A stretch of DNA of 64,000 nt from Sphingomonas sp. (GTDB taxonomy: Bacteria > Pseudomonadota > Alphaproteobacteria > Sphingomonadales > Sphingomonadaceae): the NCBI RefSeq assembly GCF_019635515.1, contig NZ_JAHBZI010000001.1, positions 620,001 through 684,000 of the forward strand, written 5' to 3'. The translations under genes were made by a program, and so were the position numbers. Below are positions 34,620 to 43,818 of the stretch, in pieces; positions within the stretch are counted from its first letter, which is position 1; every line of letters begins with the position of its first letter. A model generated the notes under the pieces. It was not told where the DNA came from. It worked only from the letters and a program-made list of their open reading frames with translations, and did not search any database.

Positions 34620-37010
34620 ATGAAAAGCGCATTCCTGGCGTGTTCGATGCTTGCGATCAGCGCGGCGGCATCGCCGGCTTTCGCACAGCAGGCCGACAAC
34701 ACGACCGGTGACGACGAAATCGTCGTCACCGCGACTCGCAACGAGACGCTTCTGTCGAAGACGCCGATCGCGATGACGGCGATCAGCACCGAGCAGCTTC
34801 GCGATCAGGGCATCACCGATCCGACCCGCCTGGTCGAGGCGGCGCCGAACCTGCAGATCGACCGCGTGATGGGCCAGGGCGTGCAGATCACGATCCGCGG
34901 CGTCTCCAGCGCCGACAACTCACAAAAGGGCGATCCTTCGGCGGCGTTCCTCAACGACGGCATCTACATCGCCCGGCAACAGGCGGTGGAAGTCAGCCTG
35001 TTCGACCTCGAGCGGGTCGAGGTGCTGCGCGGGCCGCAGGGCACGCTCTACGGCCGCAACACCACGGCGGGCGTGGTCAATGTGATTTCGGCGCGTCCGA
35101 CCAACAAATTCTCGGTCTCGGGCGACTTCGCCTATGGCAATTTCGACACGATCCAGGCGACCGGTGTGGTCAACGTGCCGCTGGGCGACAATTTCGCGGT
35201 GCGCGCGGCAGTGAACTTCAACCGCCGCGACAATTACGTGCTGCGCTTTCCCGGCAGCCCCGGTCTGCGGGTGAACTCGCCGGCTGTCCTGCCGCGGCCC
35301 GTCGGCCCCTCGCTCGATCCAGGCAAGGACGATCTGTCGTTCCGCCTCGGCGCCAAGCTCGACATCGGCGAGCGCATCCGGCTGTACCTGAAGGGCGACT
35401 ATAGCGAGATCAAGGGCAGCAACACCACCGGCGTCGCCGTCTCCAACTTCTATCAGATGCCGATCGCCGGTCCCGCGGCCGGGCAGCGCGGCGCCACGCC
35501 GGTCTACCTGACGGACCGCACCGATACGCAGCACCGCACGCTGAACTACCCGCAGATCAACCGGCCGCTCAACGACAACCGCACCTGGGGCATTCACGGT
35601 GAGCTCGAAGTCGATCTGGCCGACAATGTCACCGCCACCTATCTCGGATCGTATCGCGAGTTCCGGCGTGACGAGGTGCAGGGCATGCTGGTCGGCGTAA
35701 GCTATCCGGGACCTCCGGGACCGCCCCCGAACATCGTCTTCCCGCTCGATGCGACCTATAAGGGCGACTATTACCAGCAGTCGCACGAGCTGCGGCTGGC
35801 CTATAATTCCGATCTGCTGACGGCGCAGGCTGGCGCTTATTATTTCCGCGAGAGTTCGGTGACCGAATTCCTGCTGTTCGGCACGCGCTTCTTCCAGCCC
35901 GGCCAGCGCGGTTACATCTACGGCTTCCCGACCCCATCGACGATCTCCAAGACGCTCGGCTTTTTCGGGCAGGCCACGCTCAATGTCGGCGACAACCTCC
36001 GCTTCACCGCGGGCATCCGTCATACCACCGACGACAAGTCGCGCCTTGGCTATGTGATCAACCATGTGAAGCTGACCGATCCGCTCGACTTCACGACCGG
36101 AACCCAGCCGGGAACGACCAACCCCGGCAGCGCGGCGACCGGCGGACAGCCGGTGCGCGACTCGCTCAACAACGCTTCGGTGAACTACAGCAAGGTGACC
36201 TGGAAGCTCGGCGTCGATTTCGACCTGACCCCCAGCACGCTGCTCTATGCGACGGTATCGACCGGCTACAAGGCTGGCGGGTTCAACGATGGCTGCCTGG
36301 CCGGCCAGGCCAACTGCGCCACTCCGGCTCCCGCTTCGGCGCTGTTCTACAAGCCCGAAACGCTGACCTCGTATGAAGCTGGCGTGAAGGCCAACCTGCT
36401 CGACCGCAAGCTGCGGGTGACGGCGGCGGCATTCCACTACGACTATTCGAACCTGCAGCTGAGCCAGATCAACGCCACCTATTGCGGGGGTCCATGCCTG
36501 GTGATCAGCAACGCCGCCAAGGCGAAGATCGACGGTGTCGAATTCGAAGCCATCGCCAATCCGAGCCCGCGCAACCGGTTCAACTTCGCGATCAACTGGC
36601 TCGATGCCCGTTATACCGACTATCTGCTCACCCCCGGCGTCAATTTCGCCGGCGAGAAGCTCGACCGCTCGCCCGAATGGACGGCGATGGCCGGCTATCA
36701 ATATACCCTGCCGGTCGGAGACGGCAGCCTGGTCTTAGGCGCGCGCACGCGGATGAGTGATCGCTATCAGATGATCAGCACGTCGTTGCGCAACTTCTTC
36801 CGTCAGCCGGCCTTTACCAAGACCGATCTGACGCTGACCTACAACGCACCGGGCGATATGTTCTACATCCAGGGCTATCTGAAAAACCTGGAGAACGTCC
36901 TGACCGTAGGCAGCGTCTCGCTGTCGGCCAACTTCCCGTCCTTCACCGACGGCAACCTCCAGTTCGGCGACCCGCGGACCTATGGCGTCCGCGCCGGGTT
37001 CAGGTTCTGA
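34620..37010 (+). CDS. TonB-dependent outer-membrane receptor (sphingomonad catabolic type)
   Basis: The 796-residue product has a signal peptide ending ASPAFAQQ, an acidic TonB box (DDEIVVTATRNE), a plug with ERVEVLRGPQGTLYGRNTTAG, and a barrel ending VRAGFRF. This length and the FLNDGIYIARQQAVEVSLFD plug signature are typical of the receptors that sphingomonads use for aromatic and plant-derived substrates. GGGGAGG lies 5 nt from the ATG. It is followed closely by the exported isomerase-like, DUF6152 and beta-glucosidase genes, which suggests that it imports a glycosylated phenolic; the substrate is inferred only. Confidence 0.9.
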   Translation: MKSAFLACSMLAISAAASPAFAQQADNTTGDDEIVVTATRNETLLSKTPIAMTAISTEQLRDQGITDPTRLVEAAPNLQIDRVMGQGVQITIRGVSSADNSQKGDPSAAFLNDGIYIARQQAVEVSLFDLERVEVLRGPQGTLYGRNTTAGVVNVISARPTNKFSVSGDFAYGNFDTIQATGVVNVPLGDNFAVRAAVNFNRRDNYVLRFPGSPGLRVNSPAVLPRPVGPSLDPGKDDLSFRLGAKLDIGERIRLYLKGDYSEIKGSNTTGVAVSNFYQMPIAGPAAGQRGATPVYLTDRTDTQHRTLNYPQINRPLNDNRTWGIHGELEVDLADNVTATYLGSYREFRRDEVQGMLVGVSYPGPPGPPPNIVFPLDATYKGDYYQQSHELRLAYNSDLLTAQAGAYYFRESSVTEFLLFGTRFFQPGQRGYIYGFPTPSTISKTLGFFGQATLNVGDNLRFTAGIRHTTDDKSRLGYVINHVKLTDPLDFTTGTQPGTTNPGSAATGGQPVRDSLNNASVNYSKVTWKLGVDFDLTPSTLLYATVSTGYKAGGFNDGCLAGQANCATPAPASALFYKPETLTSYEAGVKANLLDRKLRVTAAAFHYDYSNLQLSQINATYCGGPCLVISNAAKAKIDGVEFEAIANPSPRNRFNFAINWLDARYTDYLLTPGVNFAGEKLDRSPEWTAMAGYQYTLPVGDGSLVLGARTRMSDRYQMISTSLRNFFRQPAFTKTDLTLTYNAPGDMFYIQGYLKNLENVLTVGSVSLSANFPSFTDGNLQFGDPRTYGVRAGFRF

Positions 37011-37038
37011 GGACGGTGATCTGAGCGGAAGTTGACGG

Positions 37039-38106
37039 ATGCACGCCGCGAACCGCCAGGCTGCGCTCGAACCGCTTTTCCCCGCTCGGGGAAAGGGCGG
37101 GCTCACGAGGCGGCAGTTCGGCGGTCTCGCGGCGGCAACGGCGGCGTCGGCAGTGTTCGGAAGCAGATCCGAGGCTGCGGAAAAGGGGCCGCTGCCGACG
37201 GTCTTTGGCGGCGTCCATATGGGCGTGTGCCTGTTCGACTTCCGCGACCTGCCGCGCCTGCCGGATACCCTTGCCTATGTCGATACGCTGGTCGATGCCT
37301 GCCGCCAGGTCGGCGCCGGGCTGGTCGAGATCAATGCCAGGAATCTCGAGCCGGCCAGCGACCTGCCGCATGCGGGGATACCGCGGCTGTGGGACGAGGC
37401 GCCGACCGGGCCTCCGGCCATGCTCGAGGCGTACCGGCGGATGAGGCCGGGGGAAGTGCGCGCGGCGCGCGATCATCTGCGCAAATGGCGGGTGTCGACG
37501 CCGCCGCGGTTTTTCGGCGAGGTCCGGCAAAAGTTCGCCGATGCGGGGCTGACGCCCTTCGCCTATGGCTTCACTTTCACTCCCGACATGAGCGATGCCG
37601 AGATCGACGCCGCCTTCCGCCAGGCGCGGGCGCTGGGCGTGCGCGTCTTCGGTACGGGGGCGACCAGGATCGAGATGGCGCCGCGGCTGGTGCCCTACGC
37701 CGAGCACTATCGGATGGACCTCGGCTTCCACAATCATACCGCGACGCAAAATCCCAACGAGGTCGCCTCACGCGAATCGCTGGAGCGGCTGCTGTCGCTG
37801 TCGCCGCGCGTGAAGATCAATCTCGATGTCGGCCATTTCACCGCCGCCGATCAGGACGTCATGGCCTTTGTTCACGAGCGGCTCGACCGGATCAGCCATT
37901 TCCACATGAAGGATCGCAAGCGCGGCCTGGGGCCGGGCACGCCCTGGGGCGAAGGCGATGCGCCGCTGGCCGAGCTGCTGCGGTACGTTCGCGAACGCGG
38001 CTCCGATGTGCCGGCCATCGTCGAATATGAATATCGCGGCACGGGCGGCGGCGTCGCCGAGACCAGGCGCTGCTTCGATTATATGAAGTGGGCGCTGGGA
38101 GCATGA
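37039..38106 (+). CDS. Tat-exported sugar phosphate isomerase/epimerase-like TIM barrel
   Basis: The 355-residue product has a twin-arginine leader LTRRQFGGLAAATAASAVF, then an AP-endonuclease-2-type TIM barrel. Metal-binding residues are visible in LGFHNHTATQNP, INLDVGHFTAADQD, SHFHMKDRKRG and VEYEYRGTG. Exported members of this superfamily work on sugars, including 3-keto-glycosides in some deglycosylation pathways. It starts 28 nt after the TonB receptor stop. With the GH3 enzyme downstream it points to glycoside processing in the periplasm. Confidence 0.8.
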   Translation: MHAANRQAALEPLFPARGKGGLTRRQFGGLAAATAASAVFGSRSEAAEKGPLPTVFGGVHMGVCLFDFRDLPRLPDTLAYVDTLVDACRQVGAGLVEINARNLEPASDLPHAGIPRLWDEAPTGPPAMLEAYRRMRPGEVRAARDHLRKWRVSTPPRFFGEVRQKFADAGLTPFAYGFTFTPDMSDAEIDAAFRQARALGVRVFGTGATRIEMAPRLVPYAEHYRMDLGFHNHTATQNPNEVASRESLERLLSLSPRVKINLDVGHFTAADQDVMAFVHERLDRISHFHMKDRKRGLGPGTPWGEGDAPLAELLRYVRERGSDVPAIVEYEYRGTGGGVAETRRCFDYMKWALGA

Positions 38107-38246
38107 CCATGCCCGCCAATCCATGCCCGTCACAAGCGACCGTTACAGGTGGCTGCGGTGCGCCGTTAACAACCGTTACGAACCTTACGCACGGCGGCAT
38201 TCAGGGTCATCCTGCCGTCATAAAGACTGTCCCGAGGAGAGATATC
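38107..38246 (+). promoter_or_regulatory. Intergenic region with GTTAC-type tandem repeats
   Basis: GTTAC (38142) and then GTTAAC, GTTAC and CTTAC at roughly 10-nt spacing (38165, 38175, 38184) look like a tandem site for a response regulator or other activator, ahead of the DUF6152 gene. No coding sequence is seen. Confidence 0.35.
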
Positions 38247-38639
38247 ATGCGCGTTCGAGCTGCACTGCTCGCCATTGCCGCCACCGGCGGAATCGTCGCG
38301 CCGGCTGTGGCCCATCACTCGTTTTCGATGTTCGATCAGACCAAGACGCTGATGTGGCAGGGAACGGTGAAGGAATATAAGTGGAGCAATCCACATACCC
38401 ATATCATCATCGTCGTGCCCGCGAACAAGCCGATGGCCGGAACCTGGGACATTGAGGGCGCCAGCCCCAACATCATGCTGCGCCAGGGCTGGAACAAGGG
38501 CACGTTCAAGCCCGGCGACAAGATCACCGTCGCCGGTCACCCGCTGCGCAGCGGCGAGAAGGGCGCATCGCTTTATTACGCGATCAGCCCGACCGGGCAG
38601 AAGCTGTATCACGATGTGAGCCGCGCGCCGGGCGGCTAA
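38247..38639 (+). CDS. DUF6152 family exported protein
   Basis: The product has 130 residues with a signal peptide (LLAIAATGGIVAPAVAHHS) and an OB-like small domain. VAHHSFSMFD directly after cleavage and YKWSNPHTHI are family hallmarks, with several His residues that could bind a metal. The function is unknown. In sphingomonads it commonly sits in clusters of exported proteins next to TonB receptors. The start at 38247 follows CGAGGAGAG. Confidence 0.75.
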   Translation: MRVRAALLAIAATGGIVAPAVAHHSFSMFDQTKTLMWQGTVKEYKWSNPHTHIIIVVPANKPMAGTWDIEGASPNIMLRQGWNKGTFKPGDKITVAGHPLRSGEKGASLYYAISPTGQKLYHDVSRAPGG

Positions 38640-38683
38640 CCGTTCCGGCCGCCCCATACCGACCGCTATCTTGAGGTAGATCG

Positions 38684-39421
38684 ATGAACCCGAAACTTTT
38701 GGGTGGAATGGCGCTCGTCCTGAGCGCAGCGGGCGCCAGCCTGCCATCCACCCCGCTCCTCGCGCAGACCCGGCCCGCCGCGGCGCCGGCAGAGTCCGCA
38801 AACCCCGCGCTTGACGGCTTCTGGGCGCCGCGACCGTTGGAGGCCGCGCCCGCCGCCCTGACTCCGAAGTTCAAGGCGATGAGCGCCATCGCCGCCAATC
38901 TCGCTCCGGGCATCACCCAGGAGCATGCGGAGCGCTGGTGCGTCCATCGCGGCTTGCCGTCGCAAATGGCGACATCGGGCACGATCGACATCATTGTCGG
39001 CAAGGGCATGATCGGCGTCGCCTTCATGGTGCCGGGCGCCCAGCGCTATATCTACACCGACGGCAGGAAGCGGCCATCGAGCGAGGTTCTCGACGGCACC
39101 ACCAACGGCTTCTCGATCGGACGCTGGGAAACGGGCGTTCTCGTCGTCGATACCGCAGCCTTCGCCAACACCGGCGTGCGTGCCATTCCCGGCGGCGGCT
39201 GGCGCGGCGAGACTTCGCGGCTGACCGAGCGTTTCGCGCTTTCCGAGGACGGCAAGATGCTGACCGTCACCAGCACCTGGAGCGATCCCAAGGTGTTCGC
39301 CAAGCCGCACAGCTATTCGATCATCTACGATCGTGTGCCCAGCAGCTTCTCCGCGAACGAGAAATATTGCGACGCGGTCGTCCCGGCGCGGATGGCGCCC
39401 ACCTATGTAGGGGAGTATTGA
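38684..39421 (+). CDS. Exported protein of unknown function, paralogue A
   Basis: The 245-residue product has a signal peptide ending STPLLAQT. The mature part contains GFWAPRP, RYIYTDGRKRPSSEV, NGFSIGRWETGVLVVDT and LTERFALSEDGKMLTVTSTW. The next gene product shows the same order of motifs, so the two are paralogues. The pattern suggests a small beta-barrel (lipocalin-like) binding protein. The stop is followed after only 2 nt by the next start. Confidence 0.7.
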   Translation: MNPKLLGGMALVLSAAGASLPSTPLLAQTRPAAAPAESANPALDGFWAPRPLEAAPAALTPKFKAMSAIAANLAPGITQEHAERWCVHRGLPSQMATSGTIDIIVGKGMIGVAFMVPGAQRYIYTDGRKRPSSEVLDGTTNGFSIGRWETGVLVVDTAAFANTGVRAIPGGGWRGETSRLTERFALSEDGKMLTVTSTWSDPKVFAKPHSYSIIYDRVPSSFSANEKYCDAVVPARMAPTYVGEY

Positions 39422-39423
39422 CC

Positions 39424-40125
39424 GTGCGCCGCATTCTTCGCGCCGCCTGCGCCGCGATGGCGCTTGCCCATGCCGTTCCGGCGCTGGCGCAGCAAGTGCC
39501 CGAACTCACCGGTTTCTGGGAATTGCGTGACGACAGCAAGGAGGCGATCGAGCCCGATCTCACGCCGACTGCCGCTGAGCGCTGGAAGAAGCTGCTCGCG
39601 CTGCGGCTGTCGATCACCGAGCATGGCAACCCCTTTCCGAAAGACTGGCCGCACTGCTCGAACCGCGGCAACCTCGGCGGGATGGGTGACAGCGCGCCGA
39701 TGGCGATCGTGCAGTCGCCGCGCGAGATCGCGATCTTCTTCGAGACCAACGCCGCGCCGCGGCACATCTATATGGACGGGCGCGACTGGCCCGATCCGAA
39801 GACGCTGGAGGCCAGCACCGCCGGTTATTCGATCGGCCGGTGGGAAGGCGACACGCTGGTCGTCGAATCCCGCGGCTTTCATGCGACGCGCGGCCAGCCG
39901 GCGCCGGGCGGCTACACCTTCAAGACGCGCACCACTGAACGCTGGAAGCTGATCGACGGCGGGCAGAAGCTGCAGTTGCGTTGGACCTTCGAAGAGCCGG
40001 CGGTCTATGTGAAGCCCTATACCTTTACCTGGACCTATTACCGCGCGCCGAAGGACACTTACGGCTCGGAGCTGCTGTGCGACGCCAGTGATCCGGCGCA
40101 GTCGAAGACCGTGGAGCCGAAATGA
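39424..40125 (+). CDS. Exported protein of unknown function, paralogue B
   Basis: The 233-residue product starts at GTG 39424 with GGGGAG upstream and has a signal peptide (LAHAVPALAQQ). It shares with paralogue A the motifs GFWELRDD, RHIYMDGRDWPDPKT, AGYSIGRWEGDTLVVES and LQLRWTFEEP. The last codons overlap the GH3 gene (ATGA), so the genes are translationally linked. It probably binds or processes the same imported ligand as paralogue A; this is inference. Confidence 0.7.
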   Translation: MRRILRAACAAMALAHAVPALAQQVPELTGFWELRDDSKEAIEPDLTPTAAERWKKLLALRLSITEHGNPFPKDWPHCSNRGNLGGMGDSAPMAIVQSPREIAIFFETNAAPRHIYMDGRDWPDPKTLEASTAGYSIGRWEGDTLVVESRGFHATRGQPAPGGYTFKTRTTERWKLIDGGQKLQLRWTFEEPAVYVKPYTFTWTYYRAPKDTYGSELLCDASDPAQSKTVEPK

Positions 40126-42764
40126 TCCGGCCGCCGTTGAGAGAAGGGGTTCGTGTGAAAATGAGGAATATCCTGCTGGCGTCGATCGCCGGCACCGTCG
40201 CCGTGTTCACCGCTCCGATCGCAGCCGCGCAGGAAGCGGGTGCTCCGCCCGCAGCTGCACCGGCAGCCGCGACACCACCGGATGCCGCCCGCTGGACGCC
40301 GCGCGTCCGCAAGCTTCTGTCGGAACTGACGCTGGACGAGAAACTGGGCTTGTTCATCGGCGGCTTCTCTCCCGATTCCCATGGCGAATCCGGCTATGTG
40401 CCCGGCGTGCCTCGGCTCGGCATTCCCGCGCTCAGCCTGGTCAACGGCCCGACCGGCGTGGAGAATAATTACGAGACCACCGCGGTGCCGACCGGGATCG
40501 GCCTCGCCGCGACGTTCAACGACAAGCTGGCCTATAGCTATGGCCAGATCCTCGGCTGGGATGCCCGTGCCAGCGGCTCCGATGTGCTGCTCGGGCCGCA
40601 GCTCGATCTGGCGCGCTCGGCCAATTGGGGCCGCAACTACAGCGCATTGGGCGAAGATCCGCTGCTGACCGCCCGGCTCGGTGCCGCGCAGATCAAGGCG
40701 ATCCAGGCGACCGGCACGATGGCCACCGCCAAGCATTTCCTCGCCCATAATGGCGGCGTCATCAATGGCGACGGTCCCCGCGCGGCGATGGATATCCGGA
40801 TCGACGAACGTACCCAGCAGGAGCTGTACCTGCTGCCCTATGAGGCAGCCTTCAAGGCGGACCTGGCGGCGGTCATGGCATCCTATGCCTTCACCAACGG
40901 CCGGTGGAGCAGCGAGAATCGCGACAATCTGACCGGCTTCCTTCGCCACCAGTTCGGCTGGGGAGGGTTCGTCATGTCGGACTGGACCGCGACCCATTCG
41001 ACGGCGGATTCGCTGCGCGCCGGCCTCGACCTGGAGATGCCGGGCTATGGCATCGCCGGCCAGCCCGGCCAATGGCCCCATTATTTTGGGGACAAGATGA
41101 AGGAGGCGATCGCAGCCGGGCAAGTGTCCGCGAGCGAAGTCGATGTGCCGGTCGGCCGCATCCTCACCCAGATGGAAAAGTTCGGCATGTTCGACGGGAC
41201 GCGCGTCAAGCCGCCCGCGTCGATCGATGTCGAGCGCGAGGCCGCGATGGCCCGCGCGATCGCCGTGGAATCGGGCGTGCTCCTGCGCAACGAAGGTAAC
41301 GCGTTGCCGCTCAAGACCGGTGGTGGCGAGACGCTCGGTGTGATCGGCCCGACCGGAGGGCAACTCGCCCCCGGCTCGGCAACCGGGCGTTCCACCGGGT
41401 TCGAAGCGCGCCTGATCTCGCCGCTCGATGCGCTGCGCCGTGCGGGTGTGACGGCTGAATATGCGGTCGGCAATGACCAGACCGGCATGGCGGTCCCCGC
41501 CACCTATCTCAGGACCAACAATGGCGCGCCGGGCCTCAAGCGGCGGCAGGGCGACGCCGTGTCGGTCGATCCGACCCTGGATTTCGTCGGCGCGCGGGCG
41601 TTGCCGGCCAAGACCAGTGCCAATTGGAGCGGCATGCTGACGGTGCCGGAAACCGGGCGTTATCTGCTGATGATCCAGAGCTGGGGCGGCTCGGCTATCC
41701 TCAAGATCGACGGCAAGCCGGTCCGCACCTCGGCCAAGGTGGCGTTCCATGGCCCGCCGAGGAAGTGGACGGCGTTGCTGCCGACCACCGACGGTCTCGA
41801 CAACGGACAGTCCGAGCAGCAGTTCGAGGCCGGCAAGTCCTACCAGATCGATATCGAGGAACTGGGCGACACCGCCAATCCGGTGCAGATCCGCCTCGCC
41901 TGGGTAACGCCGGAAATGCGGCGCCAGAATATCGACGAGGCGGTGGCCCTGGCCAGGCGCGTCAAGACGCCGGTCGTGTTCGCCTGGAACAAGAGCGGCG
42001 AACTGGCCCAGGCGCCGCAGACCATCAACCTGCCCGACGAGCAGGATGCGCTGATTGAAGCGGTCGCCGCGGCCAACCCCAACACGATTGTCGTGCTCAA
42101 TACCGGCAATCCGGTCGCGATGCCGTGGCGCGACAAGGTCAAGGCGATCCTGGAGATGTGGTATCCTGGCCAGGAAGGCGGGTGGGCGACCGCCGATCTG
42201 CTGCTTGGCAAGGCCAACCCCAGCGGCAAGCTGCCGATCACCTTCCCGAAACGCTTCGAGGACACGCCGGTCATGGATCCGGATCATCCCGAGCGGCGTG
42301 CGGCCAAGGATAATGCGATCAGCTATTCGGAAGGGCTGCTGATCGGCTATCGCTGGTACGATACCCGGGGCATCCAGCCGCTTTATGCCTTTGGGCATGG
42401 CCTGTCCTACACCCAGTTCCGCTATTCGGGCCTGAAAACCCGACCGAAGGGCGACGGCGCGGAAGTGCGCTTTACCGTCACCAACACCGGCAAGGTCGCG
42501 GGCGCGGAAACGGCTCAGGTCTATCTTGCCGCTCCGCCGGAAGCTCCGGCGCCGATGCCGAGCAAGTCGCTGGTCGGGTTCGATAAGGTGAACCTGGCGC
42601 CGGGGCGCTCCGCGACGATCAAGATCGAGATCCCGGCTCGGGCCTTCTCCTACTGGTCGGCCGAGCGGAAAGCCTGGACGAAAATTCCGGGGCCCCGCAC
42701 CGTGCTGATCGGCGGGGCATCGGATTCAACCTCCCTCACTGGTACCCTTAGCGCGGGAAACTGA
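40122..42764 (+). CDS. Glycoside hydrolase family 3 beta-glucosidase with PA14-like insert, exported
   Basis: The 880-residue product has a signal peptide (NILLASIAGTVAVFTAPIA), a GH3 N-terminal barrel with the nucleophile Asp at about residue 287 (FVMSDWTATHS), and the substrate-loop motif TAKHFLAHNG. The GH3 C-terminal domain is interrupted by a PA14-like beta module (about 500-590; GRYLLMIQSWGGSAILKIDG), and a fibronectin III-like end closes it. PA14-bearing GH3 enzymes remove glucose from plant or microbial glycosides. The start could also be GTG 40155. It ends the exported-protein operon. Confidence 0.88.
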   Translation: MIRPPLREGVRVKMRNILLASIAGTVAVFTAPIAAAQEAGAPPAAAPAAATPPDAARWTPRVRKLLSELTLDEKLGLFIGGFSPDSHGESGYVPGVPRLGIPALSLVNGPTGVENNYETTAVPTGIGLAATFNDKLAYSYGQILGWDARASGSDVLLGPQLDLARSANWGRNYSALGEDPLLTARLGAAQIKAIQATGTMATAKHFLAHNGGVINGDGPRAAMDIRIDERTQQELYLLPYEAAFKADLAAVMASYAFTNGRWSSENRDNLTGFLRHQFGWGGFVMSDWTATHSTADSLRAGLDLEMPGYGIAGQPGQWPHYFGDKMKEAIAAGQVSASEVDVPVGRILTQMEKFGMFDGTRVKPPASIDVEREAAMARAIAVESGVLLRNEGNALPLKTGGGETLGVIGPTGGQLAPGSATGRSTGFEARLISPLDALRRAGVTAEYAVGNDQTGMAVPATYLRTNNGAPGLKRRQGDAVSVDPTLDFVGARALPAKTSANWSGMLTVPETGRYLLMIQSWGGSAILKIDGKPVRTSAKVAFHGPPRKWTALLPTTDGLDNGQSEQQFEAGKSYQIDIEELGDTANPVQIRLAWVTPEMRRQNIDEAVALARRVKTPVVFAWNKSGELAQAPQTINLPDEQDALIEAVAAANPNTIVVLNTGNPVAMPWRDKVKAILEMWYPGQEGGWATADLLLGKANPSGKLPITFPKRFEDTPVMDPDHPERRAAKDNAISYSEGLLIGYRWYDTRGIQPLYAFGHGLSYTQFRYSGLKTRPKGDGAEVRFTVTNTGKVAGAETAQVYLAAPPEAPAPMPSKSLVGFDKVNLAPGRSATIKIEIPARAFSYWSAERKAWTKIPGPRTVLIGGASDSTSLTGTLSAGN

Positions 42765-42794
42765 CGCGCAACCGGGAGCTAGCCTGGGGATAGC

Positions 42795-42822
42795 AGCGGG
42801 CGCGCGGATACGCGCACCCGCT
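42795..42822 (+). terminator. Hairpin after the beta-glucosidase gene
   Basis: AGCGGGCGCGCG and CGCGCACCCGCT pair at 11 of 12 positions around a GATA loop, 31 nt after the stop. There is no U-tract, but it is the probable end of the receptor-to-glucosidase transcript. Confidence 0.5.
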
Positions 42823-42899
42823 ACGCAAACTGTGCAGATATCGCGGTCCGGGCGGTGGCTCCCGCAAGATTATTTCTGCCAACCGGAAGGGGAACCTGC

Positions 42900-43403
42900 G
42901 TGACGTCATCTGCTGTGCCCGTGAATGGCATCCATGCCCTCCCTGCACGCGCCGGCCCGCGGCCGCGTACTATACCGTGTGCGCCACACAGCCAGATCGA
43001 CCAGATCGTCCCGGAAGCGCACGCACTGGCGTTGGCACTGATCGAACGGGTGGGCGGGCTGGCGCATGTCGAGCTCGGCGGCAGCCTGCGCGCGCCGCCC
43101 GGGACGGTCGGGTTGCACCTCCAGCCTAGCGCATGTTGCGGCAGCGCCCGCACTTTCCTGCTCGGCCGCGAATTCGCGCATGTCCATCTTGAGGACGATT
43201 GCAGCCTGCACGCGATCCTGCCCGAACCGCTTCGCAGCGCCGCGATCGAAGCCGGTTGGGCGGAGGCGCACCCGCTGGCCGGGCAACCCACGGTCTCGCC
43301 GGATACGGTCATGCTCTATGCTCCGCGCGATGCGGCCGAGATCGAGATACTGGTGCAGTTGGTCGAAGCGAGCTGGAGAAACGCGCAGGGGCTCCCCTTC
43401 TGA
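42900..43403 (+). CDS. Luciferase-domain (DUF5519-like) protein
   Basis: The 167-residue product has a GTG start with GGAAGGGG upstream. The pattern ALIERVGGLAHVELGG, FLLGREFAHVHLEDD, SLHAILPEPLRSAAIEAGW and HPLAGQPTVSPDTVMLYAPR fits the small 'luciferase family' domain of unknown biochemical role, in which His and Arg residues are conserved. The name is historical and does not imply light emission. It is a single gene between the glucosidase terminator and the autotransporter region. Confidence 0.65.
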   Translation: MTSSAVPVNGIHALPARAGPRPRTIPCAPHSQIDQIVPEAHALALALIERVGGLAHVELGGSLRAPPGTVGLHLQPSACCGSARTFLLGREFAHVHLEDDCSLHAILPEPLRSAAIEAGWAEAHPLAGQPTVSPDTVMLYAPRDAAEIEILVQLVEASWRNAQGLPF

Positions 43404-43818
43404 ACGGCTGATCGGTGATCAGTTCTCCCGGTTGCTGCCCCCGCGCCTGAGCGATCATTTACGAAACGCTTGGAATTGCCAGTATCCTGCGATCGGCGTC
43501 CTTGGCGCCGCCACGGCCTGCCTGATCGCAGGCTCGCCCGCCGCCGCTCGCAACCGTGCCGGATGGCATTGGGGCTTGGGCATTCTTCGCGGCTGATGCG
43601 TTGCGATCTGCCCAATTCAAATGCGAGCGATTGGAATTTCGCAATGTTCTGAGTGCCCTTGGGTTGTGCATGGGGCACCACCTGCTTTTCTAACTTGGAA
43701 GCAACGGCAGCAGATGTTCGCTTGCGAACGGATGTTCGGCTGGGCGAGGCGTTTGGGTCCTGTGTGGGATGCTTTGGGCGCGACCTGCGCTATACCCATT
43801 TGACGCCGTAGTCGTTGC
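43404..43818. other. Gene-poor stretch before the truncated autotransporter
   Basis: These 415 nt contain only short frames without recognisable domains or ribosome-binding sites. Base composition drops in the second half (about 43590-43740). The abrupt change into passenger-type repeats at about 43840 suggests a recombination or deletion junction. Confidence 0.4.

Noticed and set aside
34920..36701. A 593-codon minus-strand frame opposite the second TonB receptor
   Set aside because: Shadow frame with no recognisable features; the receptor on the plus strand explains the region.
38213..38235. A PhoB-box-like CCGTCAT...CTGTCCC pair upstream of the DUF6152 gene
   Set aside because: The spacing is 12 rather than 11 nt and the second half is imperfect; not enough for a Pho-box call.
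40059..42398. A 779-codon minus-strand frame opposite the GH3 gene
   Set aside because: The GH3 reading has signal peptide, catalytic Asp and domain order; the antisense frame has none.
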